Notes: generated by a model from the letters alone, not told the origin. DNA of 64,000 nucleotides from an uncultured Megasphaera sp. (GCA_900554215.1 USGG01000004.1:1-64000), one strand, 5' to 3'. Shown: positions 9,267 to 18,737, counted from the stretch's first letter. Program-made: numbers and translations.

Positions 9267-10175
9267 ATGACAGAGTATAAAGATATGGCAATGCACGATA
9301 TCCAATCGGTAACGAACGCGCAGAAGGCGCAGATTTTGATGAACGCCCTGCCGTATATTAAAAAATACAGCGGCAAAATCGTCGTCGTCAAATACGGCGG
9401 CAACGCGATGGTCAACGAAAGCCTGAAACGGGCCGTAATGGGCGATATCGTCCTGCTCAACCTCATCGGCATCAAGGTCGTCCTGGTGCACGGCGGCGGC
9501 CCGCACATCAAGGAAGTATTGGACCGCGTCGGCATCGAATCGAAGTTCATCGATGGCCTGCGGGTCACCGACGCCGAAACGATGAAAATCGTCCAGATGG
9601 TACTGGCCGGCCAGGTCAATAAGGATTTAGTCAGCCTCATCGGCTCGATGGGCGGCAACGCCATCGGCCTGTGCGGCCTCGACGACCGGATGATCCGCGT
9701 CCGCAAGCAGAGCGACGACCTGGGCTTCGTCGGCAAGATTACGTCGCTGGACGTTGAAATCATTCAGGATAATCTCGATAAGGGCTACATTCCCGTCATC
9801 GCTACGATCGGCACGGACAAAAACGGGCAGGCCTACAACATCAACGCCGATACGGCGGCGGCCGAAATCGCCGGCGCCCTCAACGCCGAATGCATGGTGT
9901 CCATGACGAACATCGACGGCGTCCTGCGCGATAAGGACGACCCATCGTCGCTGATTACGGACCTCACCTTGGCCCAGGCCGACGAGTTGAAAAAAGAAGG
10001 CGTCATCGCCGGCGGCATGATTCCGAAGGTGCAGTGCTGCATCGACGCCATTCAGGCCGGCGTCAAGAAGGTATTTATTGTCAACGGCATGGTTCCCCAT
10101 GCGATTCTGATCGAGCTGCTGACGGAAGAAGGCCTGGGTACAATGTTTATCAATAAATATTCTGAAGGCCGCTGA
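9267..10175 (+). CDS. argB: acetylglutamate kinase
   Basis: Phosphorylates N-acetylglutamate, second step of arginine synthesis. Amino-acid-kinase fold motifs are clear: 'VVKYGGNAM' near residue 41, 'LVHGGGPHIKEVL', and 'GLRVTDAETM' shared by arginine-regulated and unregulated family members. The 302-residue product starts at ATG 9267 behind GGGGAAGAGG. An upstream in-frame ATG at 9204 lies inside the hairpin and is not preferred. Twelve or more bases separate it from argD. Confidence 0.93.
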   Translation: MTEYKDMAMHDIQSVTNAQKAQILMNALPYIKKYSGKIVVVKYGGNAMVNESLKRAVMGDIVLLNLIGIKVVLVHGGGPHIKEVLDRVGIESKFIDGLRVTDAETMKIVQMVLAGQVNKDLVSLIGSMGGNAIGLCGLDDRMIRVRKQSDDLGFVGKITSLDVEIIQDNLDKGYIPVIATIGTDKNGQAYNINADTAAAEIAGALNAECMVSMTNIDGVLRDKDDPSSLITDLTLAQADELKKEGVIAGGMIPKVQCCIDAIQAGVKKVFIVNGMVPHAILIELLTEEGLGTMFINKYSEGR

Positions 10176-10207
10176 ATGGATATTGCATGAAAAAGGAGAT
10201 GTACGAA

Positions 10208-11380
10208 TTGGCTATGGATTTTAAAGCTGCAGATAAAGAATATATCGTAAACGTATACAACCGGATGGATGCCGTGCTGGACCACGGCAAGGGTTCCGTC
10301 CTGTACGATGTCAACGGCAAGGAGTATATCGACCTCAGCGCCGGCATTGCCGTCAACGTCTTCGGCGTCTGTGACGACGTCTGGAAGGATGCGGTGACGG
10401 CCCAGCTCAACAAGCTGAGCCATATTTCCAACGTATTTTATACGGAACCCCAGGTCATCCTGGCAAAAATGCTCTGCGAAAAAACGGGCATGAAAAAGGT
10501 CTTCTTTTCCAACTCCGGCGCAGAATCGAACGAATGCGCCATCAAGGCGGCCCGCAAATATTCTCACGACAAGTACGGCGACGGCCGCTATACGATCATC
10601 ACGCTGAAAAACAGCTTTCACGGCCGGACGATGGCCACGCTGACGGCCTGCGGCCAGGATTCGCTTCATGAGGATTTCGGCCCCTTCCTGGACGGCTTCG
10701 TCTACGCCGAAGCAGATAACTTCGAATCGGTCAAGGCCCTAGCCGAGGAGCATAATGTCTGCGCCGTCATGATGGAACTGGTACAGGGCGAAGGCGGCGT
10801 CCATCCTCTCGACCCGGCCTTTGTCCATTCCGTCGTCGACTATGCCCATAAAAAAGATATTCTGGTCATCATCGACGAAGTGCAGACCGGCAACGGCCGT
10901 ACAGGCGCGCTGTACGCCTACATGAATTACGGCATTCATCCCGATATCGTCACGACGGCCAAGGCCATCGGCGGCGGCCTGCCCTTTGCGGCGACGATGT
11001 TCGCCGATTCCTGCCAATATACGCTGACGGACCATACCCACGGCTCGACCTTCGGCGGCAATCCGATCTGCGCCGCCGGGGCCATCTCCATCGTAGAACG
11101 GCTGGACGACGCACTGATGGCCGAAGTACGGGAAAAGGGCGCGTATATCAAGGCCGAGCTGGAAATCTGCCAAAACGTCGAATTCGTGTCGGGCATGGGC
11201 CTGATGATCGGCGTGAAGCTCAAGAAGGACTTGGGAACCGTCGTAAACGAATGCGTGGACAAGGGCGTCCTGGTCCTGACGGCCAACGGCCTGCTGCGCC
11301 TCCTGCCGCCCCTCAATATTCCATGGGACGTGCTGAAAAAGGGCATCACCGTCATCAAAGGCATTATCGACGGAGAATAA
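10208..11380 (+). CDS. argD: acetylornithine aminotransferase
   Basis: PLP enzyme converting N-acetylglutamate semialdehyde to N-acetylornithine. Class III aminotransferase signatures: 'FFSNSGAESNECAIKAAR', 'NSFHGRTMATLTA', 'IDEVQTGNGRTGALYAY' and the Schiff-base lysine in 'TTAKAIGGGLP'. About 390 residues. Start choice: AAGGAG (10193-10198) is nine bases before TTG 10208, the best-spaced start. ATG 10187 upstream and ATG 10214 downstream are alternatives in the same frame. Last gene of the operon, followed by a terminator. Because argJ looks inactive, the route by which the acetyl group is recycled or supplied is unclear. Confidence 0.92.
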   Translation: MAMDFKAADKEYIVNVYNRMDAVLDHGKGSVLYDVNGKEYIDLSAGIAVNVFGVCDDVWKDAVTAQLNKLSHISNVFYTEPQVILAKMLCEKTGMKKVFFSNSGAESNECAIKAARKYSHDKYGDGRYTIITLKNSFHGRTMATLTACGQDSLHEDFGPFLDGFVYAEADNFESVKALAEEHNVCAVMMELVQGEGGVHPLDPAFVHSVVDYAHKKDILVIIDEVQTGNGRTGALYAYMNYGIHPDIVTTAKAIGGGLPFAATMFADSCQYTLTDHTHGSTFGGNPICAAGAISIVERLDDALMAEVREKGAYIKAELEICQNVEFVSGMGLMIGVKLKKDLGTVVNECVDKGVLVLTANGLLRLLPPLNIPWDVLKKGITVIKGIIDGE

Positions 11381-11403
11381 TCTATTTCGAATGCATGGAA
11401 GAA

Positions 11404-11437
11404 GACGAGCTGCATCGGCGCAGCTCGTCTTTTTTTA
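11404..11437 (+). terminator. terminator after argD
   Basis: Stem GACGAGCTGC (11404-11413) with GCAGCTCGTC (11420-11429), then eight T. Confidence 0.9.
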
Positions 11438-11464
11438 CGTCAGGAATAAATTATACCTATTGTC

Positions 11465-11494
11465 TTGTCAGGGACGGCCTTATTGTTTTAAAAT
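11465..11494 (+). promoter_or_regulatory. promoter of the ornithine decarboxylase gene
   Basis: TTGTCA (11465-11470), 18-base spacer, TAAAAT (11489-11494), 56 bases before the start codon. Confidence 0.5.
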
Positions 11495-11550
11495 GAAGTA
11501 TACCCCGCAAAAACTATAAAAAGTAAAGGAAGAGGATAAGGAGACTAGAT

Positions 11551-13710
11551 ATGAAACATTTAAAGATAGCGTACAGCTTTGACGTACAATACTACTTCGT
11601 AGACAGCGACAGGGAAATCGTGCCTGTCGAACAGACGGACTTTACCGACGTGGCCGTCGCCGTGTTGTCCGACCAGGACTTCGCCTATATCGACAAGATC
11701 GACGCGACGGGCTTCGGCATTCCCATCATGATTATCATGCCCGGCGGCGAACGGCTTCCGGAAAAATATATCGGCAAGGTCGACGCCGTCATTACGGAGG
11801 AAATGGTCAACAAGAGCCGCTGCATTTCCACGGCAGAGCGGCTGGCCAGCAACTACGAGCAGTTTGTCCTGCCGCCCTTTTTTGCCGACCTCGTAGAGTA
11901 CGTGAGCGAAAAGAACAACCCCTTCGACTGCCCCGGCCATCAGGACGGCGAATTTTTCAAGAAGCATCCGGCAGGACGCTATCTCTATGATTTCTACGGT
12001 CCTCATATTTTCCAATCCGATATATGCAACGCCGACGTTACGCTGGGCGACTTGCTGATTCACGAAGGGCCGGCTCTGGAAGCCCAGGATTTTGCCGCTG
12101 AAGTGTTCCACGCTGACAAGACCTATTTCGTCCTCAACGGCTCGTCGTCGTCCAATAAGGTCGTGACGAACGCCTTGCTGACGCCGGGAGACTTAGTGCT
12201 GTACGACCGGAACAACCATAAATCCGTAGCCATCGGGGCCCTCATCCAGGCAGGGGCGACGCCGGTATATTTGGAAACGGCCCGCAATCCTTACGGCTTC
12301 ATCGGCGGCATTGACGCCCATTGCTTCGACGAAGCCTATCTGCGCAAGCTGGCTGCCGAGAGGGACCCGGAAAAGGCAAAGCAGCCGCGGCCCTTCCGCC
12401 TGGCCGTCATTCAGCTCGGCACCTATGACGGCACGCTGTACAACGCCCGCTACGTCGTCGATAAGATAGGCCATCTCTGCGATTACATCCTGTTCGACTC
12501 GGCCTGGGTCGGCTACGAGCAGTTTATCCCCATGCTGCGGGACAGCTCGCCCCTGCTGCTGGACCTGCACGGCGATGATCCGGGCATCATGGTGACCCAG
12601 TCGGTTCACAAGCAGCAGGCCGGCTTTTCCCAGGCCTCGCAGATTCATAAAAAGGACAATCACATCCACGACCAGAAGCGCTACTGCAACCACAAGACCT
12701 TTAACAACGCTTTCATGGCCAATGCCTCGACGAGCCCCTTTTATCCCATGTTCGCTACTATCGCCGTCAACGCCAAAATCCATTCGGGCGACGCTGGCCG
12801 GAAGATGTGGCGCGACTGCGTGAAGCTGGGCATTGACGCCCGCAAGAGCATCCTTCAGCGCTGCCACTACATTAAGCCGTTCATCGCGCCGACGGTGCAT
12901 GGAAGGCCTTGGCAGGACGGCGACACGGAGCAGATGGCCGACGACATCGCTTACTTCACCTTTGAGCCGGGAGCGAAATGGCATGCTTTTGAAGGCTATG
13001 GCCCGGACCAGTACCGCGTCGACCCGTGCAAGCTCCTGCTCACGACGCCGGGCATCGACGCCGAGACAGGCGAGTACGAAGACTTCGGCATTCACGCCAA
13101 TATCCTGGCGACGTACCTGCGGGGCAACGGCGTCATCCCGGAAAAGTGCGACCTGAATTCCATCCTGTTCCTGCTGACGCCGGCGGAAAACTGGAATAAG
13201 CTCCGCTTCCTGACGTCGCAGCTCGTCCGCTTCGAACGGTTTGTCGACAACAACGTGCCCATGCAGGAAGTCCTTTTGGGTGTGTACAACTCCCATCCGG
13301 CCCGCTATGCCGGCTACACGATTCAGCAGCTCTGCCAGGAAATGCACGATTTCTACAAGGCGAGAAACGTAAAGGATTTGCAGAAAAAGCTGTTCCGCCG
13401 CGACTATTTCCCTGAATACGTCATGACGCCGCAGGACGCGCAGCATGCCTTCATCCGCGGACAAGGCGAGCTCGTGCCTCTCGCCGAGCTGGAAGGACGG
13501 ATTGCCCTTGAAGGGGCCCTGCCGTATCCGCCAGGCGTCCTCTGCGTCGTGCCGGGTGAACGGTGGTCGCCGACGGCCGTCCAGTATTTCAAGGCCCTTG
13601 AAGAAGGGCTCAACGAGCTTCCCGGCTTTGCCTCGGAAATCCAGGGAGTGTACCTGGAACACGAAGACGACGGCCGTGTCCACGCCTACGGCTACGTGCT
13701 GAAAGAATAA
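11551..13710 (+). CDS. speF: inducible-type ornithine decarboxylase (Orn/Lys/Arg decarboxylase family)
   Basis: PLP enzyme decarboxylating ornithine to putrescine. The 719 residues show the bacterial fold-type I layout: an N-terminal receiver-like wing (1-110), a PLP domain with 'NGSSSSNKVV', 'DRNNHKSV' and the Schiff-base lysine K354 in 'SVHKQQAGFSQ', then a C-terminal domain. 'HKQQAGFSQASQIHKK' matches SpeC/SpeF rather than lysine or arginine decarboxylases (HKLLAA). Strong site AAGGAG before ATG 11551. It has its own promoter and terminator. Its place just after arg genes fits diversion of ornithine to polyamines or acid resistance; no antiporter gene (potE) is beside it. The choice between speC and speF is uncertain. 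Confidence 0.85.
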   Translation: MKHLKIAYSFDVQYYFVDSDREIVPVEQTDFTDVAVAVLSDQDFAYIDKIDATGFGIPIMIIMPGGERLPEKYIGKVDAVITEEMVNKSRCISTAERLASNYEQFVLPPFFADLVEYVSEKNNPFDCPGHQDGEFFKKHPAGRYLYDFYGPHIFQSDICNADVTLGDLLIHEGPALEAQDFAAEVFHADKTYFVLNGSSSSNKVVTNALLTPGDLVLYDRNNHKSVAIGALIQAGATPVYLETARNPYGFIGGIDAHCFDEAYLRKLAAERDPEKAKQPRPFRLAVIQLGTYDGTLYNARYVVDKIGHLCDYILFDSAWVGYEQFIPMLRDSSPLLLDLHGDDPGIMVTQSVHKQQAGFSQASQIHKKDNHIHDQKRYCNHKTFNNAFMANASTSPFYPMFATIAVNAKIHSGDAGRKMWRDCVKLGIDARKSILQRCHYIKPFIAPTVHGRPWQDGDTEQMADDIAYFTFEPGAKWHAFEGYGPDQYRVDPCKLLLTTPGIDAETGEYEDFGIHANILATYLRGNGVIPEKCDLNSILFLLTPAENWNKLRFLTSQLVRFERFVDNNVPMQEVLLGVYNSHPARYAGYTIQQLCQEMHDFYKARNVKDLQKKLFRRDYFPEYVMTPQDAQHAFIRGQGELVPLAELEGRIALEGALPYPPGVLCVVPGERWSPTAVQYFKALEEGLNELPGFASEIQGVYLEHEDDGRVHAYGYVLKE

Positions 13711-13729
13711 AAGACATGGTAAACTAACT

Positions 13730-13766
13730 AAAAGCCCTGGGCAGCGTTCTTCGCTGCTCAGGGCTT
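13730..13766. terminator. terminator between convergent ornithine decarboxylase and metF
   Basis: AAAAGCCCTGGGCAGCG pairs with CGCTGCTCAGGGCTTTT (one mismatch), with A- and T-runs on both sides, so it can serve both strands. Confidence 0.85.
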
Positions 13767-13776
13767 TTTGAATTTC

Positions 13777-14640
13777 TTATAATAAATTTTTTACGGCTTC
13801 CGTAATCTTTTTGGCGATATAGGGATTGTTCATCGTGTAGACGTGGATGCCGTCGACGCCGTTGGCCAGGAGGTCGGCTATCTGGTCGATAGCGTAGGCG
13901 ATGCCGATGTCCCGCATGGCTTCAGCGTTGTCGCCGTATTTGGCGATAGCCCGCTGGAACTTGACCGGCAGGGTTGCGCCGCACAGGGATACCATCCGTT
14001 CGATTTGCTTCTTATTGGTGACCGGCATGATGCCCGCTTCGATGGGGACGTTGATGCCGGCGATTTCGCACCGTTCGAGGAAGCGGTAGAAGGTGGCGTT
14101 GTCGAAAAAGAGCTGGGAAATGAGCTCGCTGGCGCCGGCGTCGACCTTCGTCTTCAAGTTGCGGATATCGGCGGCCATGGTCTGGGCTTCCGTATGGCCT
14201 TCGGGATAGCAGGCGCCGATGATGTTGAATTCAGGGGCGTTCTGCTTGATGAAGGCTACGAGGTCGTTGGCATGTTCAAAGACATGGGCTCGTTCGCGGC
14301 CCGGCGTTTCGTCGCCCCGCAGGGCCAGGATATTTTCGATGCCTGCCTTTTTCAGCTCGTCCAGGGTACGCAGGGCGTCGTCTTCAGTCAGGTAAATGCA
14401 GGGCATATGAGCCGCCGTTTCACAGCCGTAGGTGTGCTTGATAGCCGAGGCCACTTCGACGGTGCGGTTGCCGCCGCTGCCGCTTCCGCTGGCGCCGCAG
14501 GTGACGCTGATGAAATCGGGATGAAGCTGGCTTAGCTCGTCCAAGGCAGCGTAAATCGTCTCGATAGGCGTATCCGGCTTCGGCGGGAAGACTTCAAAGG
14601 AAAAGACTGTTTTTTTGGCAAATAATTCATTTGTGCGCAT
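13777..14640 (-). CDS. metF: 5,10-methylenetetrahydrofolate reductase
   Basis: Reduces methylene-THF to methyl-THF for methionine synthesis using FAD. Typical elements are 'FSFEVFPPK' near the N-terminus, 'FISVTCGASGSGSGGNRT', 'NILALRGD' and 'ISQLFFDNATFYRFLE'. The 287-residue start at 14640 follows AAGGAG with eight bases spacing; an ATG seven codons upstream lacks such a site. A TATAAT-like -10 lies at 14708-14713 (minus strand). It sits downstream of metQ but behind metQ's terminator, so the two are probably separate transcripts. Confidence 0.93.
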   Translation of the reverse strand: MRTNELFAKKTVFSFEVFPPKPDTPIETIYAALDELSQLHPDFISVTCGASGSGSGGNRTVEVASAIKHTYGCETAAHMPCIYLTEDDALRTLDELKKAGIENILALRGDETPGRERAHVFEHANDLVAFIKQNAPEFNIIGACYPEGHTEAQTMAADIRNLKTKVDAGASELISQLFFDNATFYRFLERCEIAGINVPIEAGIMPVTNKKQIERMVSLCGATLPVKFQRAIAKYGDNAEAMRDIGIAYAIDQIADLLANGVDGIHVYTMNNPYIAKKITEAVKNLL

Positions 14641-14739
14641 ATATATGGCTCCTTGCTGCATAGCTGACAGGGAATAAGCACGAGTACAGCCGCGCGTTTT
14701 TGTTTATATTATACCATGAAGTATGGCCGTATGTATAAC

Positions 14740-14765
14740 AAAAGGGCCTGGAACGAGGCCCTTTT
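14740..14765 (-). terminator. terminator after metQ
   Basis: AAAAGGGCCT (14740-14749) pairs with AGGCCCTTTT (14756-14765); on the minus strand it ends in a T-run 25 bases past the metQ stop. Confidence 0.8.
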
Positions 14766-14789
14766 GCATGAATAGATATGTGTGCTGTC

Positions 14790-15623
14790 TTAGAAGCTGG
14801 GAAGAATGGCTCCCTGGTATTTGTCTTCGATGAATTTCTTCACTTCCGGAGACTGGAGGGCTTTGACGAGAGCCTGGATTTCCGGACGGTTTTCGTCGCC
14901 TTCGTGGATGGCTAAGATGTTGGCATACGGCGAATCCTTATCTTCGAGGAAAATTGCGTCCTTCAGCGGATTGAGGCCGGCTTCCATGGCGAAGTTCGTG
15001 TTGATGACGGCGATGTCTACGTCGTCAATGGAGCGGGGAATCTGGGCGGCTTCCAATTCGACGAACTGGAGGTTTTTGTCGTTTTTCACGATGTCCTGCA
15101 CCGTAGAGGTGATGCTGCCGTTATCCTTCAGGGAAATCAGGCCGGCCTTCTGCAGGATGAGCAATGCCCGGCCGCCGTTGGTCGGGTCGTTGGGGATGGC
15201 GACCTTTGCGCCGTTTGCCAATTCGTCCAGTTTTGCAACCTTATGAGAATAAATGCCCATCGGTTCGATATGGACCTTGCAGATGGCCTTGAGCTTCGTG
15301 CCGTGTTCTGCATTGAACGTTTCCATGTAGGGGCCGTGCTGGAAGAAGTTGGCGTCCAGCTCCTTATCGTTTAAGGCCAGATTCGGCTTGACGTAATCAG
15401 TGAATTCGATGATCTTCAAATCGATGCCGTCCTTGGCTAAGAGGGGCTTGATTTCGTTTAGGATTTCCGCGTGGGGAACGGGCGTTGCGCCGACGGTCAG
15501 GACCTTATTCTGCGTCGACTCCTTGCCGCCTGCCGGGGCGTCGCTGCCGCAGCCGGCGGCCAATACGGCCAGCGCGCAGAGAGCCGCGGCGGCCAGGATC
15601 GTAAGTTTTTTGAAATGCTTCAT
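14790..15623 (-). CDS. metQ: MetQ/NlpA-type methionine-binding lipoprotein
   Basis: Substrate-binding lipoprotein of a D/L-methionine ABC importer. The first 25 residues are a lipoprotein signal ending in the lipobox LAAGC (Cys25). The 277-residue length, 'VGATPVPHAEIL', 'DYVKPNLALNDKELDANFFQH' and 'IPNDPTNGGRALLILQ' are characteristic of NlpA/MetQ. Control by methionine is shown by the SAM-I riboswitch upstream. The partner ATPase (metN) and permease (metI) are not beside it in this window, so it must work with components encoded elsewhere. Confidence 0.92.
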   Translation of the reverse strand: MKHFKKLTILAAAALCALAVLAAGCGSDAPAGGKESTQNKVLTVGATPVPHAEILNEIKPLLAKDGIDLKIIEFTDYVKPNLALNDKELDANFFQHGPYMETFNAEHGTKLKAICKVHIEPMGIYSHKVAKLDELANGAKVAIPNDPTNGGRALLILQKAGLISLKDNGSITSTVQDIVKNDKNLQFVELEAAQIPRSIDDVDIAVINTNFAMEAGLNPLKDAIFLEDKDSPYANILAIHEGDENRPEIQALVKALQSPEVKKFIEDKYQGAILPSF

Positions 15624-15684
15624 GAATGATTCCTCCTAAATATAAAATAATATAGCCTAAGACTGTTCAGCCTTTTATCCCATG

Positions 15685-15713
15685 AAAAAAGCCCCTTTCC
15701 CAAGAGAAAGAGG
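15685..15713 (-). terminator. expression-platform terminator of the SAM riboswitch
   Basis: On the minus strand CCTCTTTC pairs with GAAAGGGG (one G-U), followed by six T. It lies between the riboswitch core and metQ. Confidence 0.8.
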
Positions 15714-15728
15714 TATCGTCGCAGGGTC

Positions 15729-15822
15729 TTTATCTCTCGGAAATCAATCCGCAGGAATTAGCACCGTCGTTATCGGTTGCCGGGCTTCATTGGGCCAGTC
15801 CCTCCGCCGCTCTGGATAAAAG
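15729..15822 (-). promoter_or_regulatory. SAM-I (S-box) riboswitch upstream of metQ
   Basis: The minus strand carries the S-box core: 'TTATCCAGAGCGGCGGAGG', 'GACTGGCCCAATGAAGCCC', 'GGCAACC' and, after a variable stem, 'GTGCTAATTCC' and 'GAGAGATAA' closing P1. SAM binding stabilises P1 and lets the downstream terminator form, switching metQ off when SAM is plentiful. Confidence 0.93.
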
Positions 15823-15988
15823 GATGTAAAATTGTCTTGAACATAGTGTATCATGAATCTCAGATTTGTCAAATTGCTATATTTGCATAGTCTGTTGCCC
15901 TGATATGACGAGAGCGAAAGTAAAGGGCAGGACGGCAAAAATGTGATATAATCAAAGGACGAGATATTACATTAGGAGGTAATACAAA

Positions 15989-16411
15989 ATGGAATCGATT
16001 CAAGACGTAGTAAAAAAATACCAGCAAGGAGGCAATAACTGCTCTGAAACGGTATTGAAGGCCTGCAATGAATATTATGGGCTTAACCTGTCGGACGACG
16101 TGTTCCGCATGGTATCGGTCATGGGCGGCGGCGTCGGCGGCTCGGGCTGTCTCTGCGGCGCCCTGAACGGCGCCTGCCATATCCTGGGCCTTCTCGTAGG
16201 CCGCAATACGCCGGAAGAAAAGACCAAGGCGGAAATATACGCTCCCGTAAAGGAATTTTATCAGCTGTGGACGGGCAAGTTCCACGCGTCGTGCTGCCGC
16301 GTCCTCAAGAGCCCGGCCAACGGCGGCCCCGTATCCTGTCCGGAGCTCATGATCGGCACGGCGGAGCTGCTGGCTCGCTTTATTGAAGAAAAAGGCCTGC
16401 TGAAAAAATAG
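15989..16411 (+). CDS. C_GCAxxG_C_C family protein (putative redox-active)
   Basis: The 140-residue protein carries the family motif: an N-terminal 'NNCSETVL', then 'GSGCLCGALNGACHILGLL' and 'CCRVL', with a late 'CPELM'. The family is annotated as putative redox or metal-cysteine proteins of unknown function, common in anaerobes. Here the usual GCA is GCLCGALNG, a slight variation. No signal peptide. TAGGAGG (15974-15980) precedes the ATG. It stands alone between the divergent metQ leader and its own terminator. Confidence 0.75.
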   Translation: MESIQDVVKKYQQGGNNCSETVLKACNEYYGLNLSDDVFRMVSVMGGGVGGSGCLCGALNGACHILGLLVGRNTPEEKTKAEIYAPVKEFYQLWTGKFHASCCRVLKSPANGGPVSCPELMIGTAELLARFIEEKGLLKK

Positions 16412-16420
16412 ATCCTGCGT

Positions 16421-16457
16421 AACAGTCCTCGCATAGAAGGTGCGGGGACTGTTTTTT
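16421..16457 (+). terminator. terminator after the C_GCAxxG_C_C gene
   Basis: AACAGTCCTCGCA pairs with TGCGGGGACTGTT (one G-U), then a T-run. Confidence 0.85.
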
Positions 16458-16571
16458 TGAAATCGTTACAAAAATGAAGACTCTGGCCAGGCGTAAATGA
16501 CCGGATGTGCAGGGGCTATACGGCACAGGGGACTCAGTGGCGCGGCCAGCCTGTCGCGGCGGCGGCAGATA

Positions 16572-16580
16572 TGATATAAT
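16572..16580 (+). promoter_or_regulatory. extended -10 promoter of the ABC-F gene
   Basis: TGATATAAT is a full extended -10 (TGN + TATAAT); no clear -35 is seen. Confidence 0.5.
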
Positions 16581-16633
16581 GTATACTTAGCGAGTTATAT
16601 CAGCAACGCAGCAATATAGATGAGAGGGTAATC

Positions 16634-18553
16634 ATGGGAAGTATAAAAGTACAGAAATTATCGAAATCATTCGGCGTCCATACGGTGTTTCAGGACGTGT
16701 CCTTTGAAATACGCCGCGGCGAGCGCGTCGGCCTCATCGGAGCCAACGGCGCAGGCAAGTCGACGCTCCTGAAATGCCTCATGGGGCAGGAAGAATACGA
16801 CGGCGGCGTCTTCGTCGTGTCCGAAGGCGAATCGGTCGGCTATCTGCAGCAGGACATTACCTTTGAAGACGACGTGACCCTGCGGCAGACCATCACCGAG
16901 GCCTGGCAGGACGTGCTGCGCCTGGAAGAACAGCTCAAGGATGCGGAGAAGGACATGCAGGCCCATCCCGACGATGAAACCGTCATGAACAAATACGCCC
17001 GCCTGCAGGAACGGTTCGAATGGCTCGGCGGCTATGAATACGAATCTATGTCCCGGAAGATCGTCCACGGCTTAGGCTTCGGCGAGGACGATCTGGACCG
17101 GCCGGTACAGCAGTTTTCCGGCGGCCAGAAAACGCGCATCAACCTGGCTAAGGCCTTAGTTCGCCGTCCCGATTACTTATTTCTCGACGAACCGACAAAC
17201 CATCTGGACATGGATATGCTGGAATGGCTGGAAGGCTACTTGCTGTCCTACGGCGGCGGCATCCTCATCGTATCTCATGACCGCTATTTCCTGGACAAGG
17301 TGGCAACGGGCATCCTGGAGCTGGAACACGGCAAGGTGACTAAGTACAAAGGCAACTATTCCCGGTACATCGTCCAGCGGACGGAGCAGCGCAAGGCCTT
17401 AGAAAAGGCTTACCAAAAACAGCAGGAGCATATCCGCCAGACCGAAGAATATATCCGCAAGTATAAGGCCGGCATCAAGGCCAAGCAGGCCCGGGGCCGC
17501 CAGTCCCAGCTCAACCGGCTGGAGCGCATCGAGCTGGCCCCAGAAGCGGAAAGGCTGCATTTCCATTTTGCGCCGGCAGAAGAATGCGGTCAGAAGGTCC
17601 TGGTCCTCGACGATATCTGCGGCGGCTTCGGTGACCGGCAGTTGTTCGACCACTTGTCCCTGCTGCTGCGCCGCGGCGAGTCGGCGTCCCTCATCGGGCC
17701 GAACGGCACGGGCAAGACGACGCTCCTGCGCATGATTATGGGCGAAATCGAAGCAGACAAGGGGCACATCACCCTGGGCAGCCGCGTGCATATTGGCTAC
17801 TTTGCCCAGGAGCATACGGATTTGCACGGCGCCTGGACGGTGCTGGAAGAAATTATGAACGATTTCAGCTACGGCGAAGATGAAGCCCGTTCTGTACTGG
17901 GGCGCTTCCTCTTTCAGGGCGACGATGTATTTAAGGTCGTCGACAGCCTGAGCGGCGGCGAACAGGCGCGGCTGGCCTTGTTGAAGCTGTTTTTGCAGGG
18001 AGCCAACTTCCTCATCCTCGACGAACCGACGAACCACCTCGACATCCCGACGAGGGAAGTGCTGGAACAGGCCTTGCAGGAATTCGGCGGCACATACCTC
18101 GTCGTATCCCACGACCGCTATTTCCTGGACAAGATTACCCAGCGGACCCTCGTGCTGGAAGATAAGAAGATCAAGGAATTTTTAGGAAACTACACCTATT
18201 ACCGGGAAAAGGTGCGGGAAGCAGAAGAGCGGGTGGCCCAGGAATTGGCCGAACGGGAGGCGGAACAGGCCGCGGCAAAGCCTAAGCCGGCCGCTGCAGC
18301 AGCCAAGGCGGAACCGCCGGCCAAGAAAGGGACTGCGCGCAAGGAACCGTCGTATGGGACGGCCTTGAAGCTGGAAAAAATAGAAATGAAAATCGCCGAG
18401 CTGGAAGCGACGCTCAAGATGTACGAAGTGCAGATGAACCTGCCCGACGTGCAGACCGACGCTGGCAAGATGATGGAGCTGACCCGCCTTTACGACGAAA
18501 CGCAGGCACAGCTGGACGCCGCGTACGAGACGTGGGAGCGACTTTCTGAATAG
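16634..18553 (+). CDS. ABC-F family ATPase (translation factor type)
   Basis: Soluble twin-ATPase of the ABC-F family, which act on ribosomes rather than membranes. Domain 1: Walker A 'GANGAGKST' (about 36-44), signature 'FSGGQKTR', Walker B 'YLFLDEPTNHLD'. A charged helical linker spans about 245-310. Domain 2: 'GPNGTGKTT' (about 355), 'LSGGEQARLAL' and 'FLILDEPTNHLD'. The last 110 residues form an Ala/Glu/Lys-rich spacer and coiled coil, as in Uup/YfmR-like members. No transmembrane segments. Subfamily cannot be fixed by eye; a housekeeping role is more likely than antibiotic resistance. 639 residues, own promoter. Confidence 0.88.
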   Translation: MGSIKVQKLSKSFGVHTVFQDVSFEIRRGERVGLIGANGAGKSTLLKCLMGQEEYDGGVFVVSEGESVGYLQQDITFEDDVTLRQTITEAWQDVLRLEEQLKDAEKDMQAHPDDETVMNKYARLQERFEWLGGYEYESMSRKIVHGLGFGEDDLDRPVQQFSGGQKTRINLAKALVRRPDYLFLDEPTNHLDMDMLEWLEGYLLSYGGGILIVSHDRYFLDKVATGILELEHGKVTKYKGNYSRYIVQRTEQRKALEKAYQKQQEHIRQTEEYIRKYKAGIKAKQARGRQSQLNRLERIELAPEAERLHFHFAPAEECGQKVLVLDDICGGFGDRQLFDHLSLLLRRGESASLIGPNGTGKTTLLRMIMGEIEADKGHITLGSRVHIGYFAQEHTDLHGAWTVLEEIMNDFSYGEDEARSVLGRFLFQGDDVFKVVDSLSGGEQARLALLKLFLQGANFLILDEPTNHLDIPTREVLEQALQEFGGTYLVVSHDRYFLDKITQRTLVLEDKKIKEFLGNYTYYREKVREAEERVAQELAEREAEQAAAKPKPAAAAAKAEPPAKKGTARKEPSYGTALKLEKIEMKIAELEATLKMYEVQMNLPDVQTDAGKMMELTRLYDETQAQLDAAYETWERLSE

Positions 18554-18706
18554 CTATTCTAATCATGAATTGTATGACAAAATAATATATAACCAAATAG
18601 AATTAATTTTGGTAAAACGTAGAACCATAAGTAATTATCGGAAGAGAGCCTGTCTTTCTAACGACGTCTTGCCTTGTAAATGATAAATATATTGAAAATA
18701 GCAGCC

Positions 18707-18734
18707 TTTACAATATATTTTAACGTGCTATACT
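18707..18734 (+). promoter_or_regulatory. promoter of the GlcD-type dehydrogenase
   Basis: TTTACA (18707-18712), 16-base spacer, TATACT (18729-18734). Predicted start of transcription is about 18740, exactly where the leader inverted repeat begins. Confidence 0.65.
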
Positions 18735-18737
18735 ATC

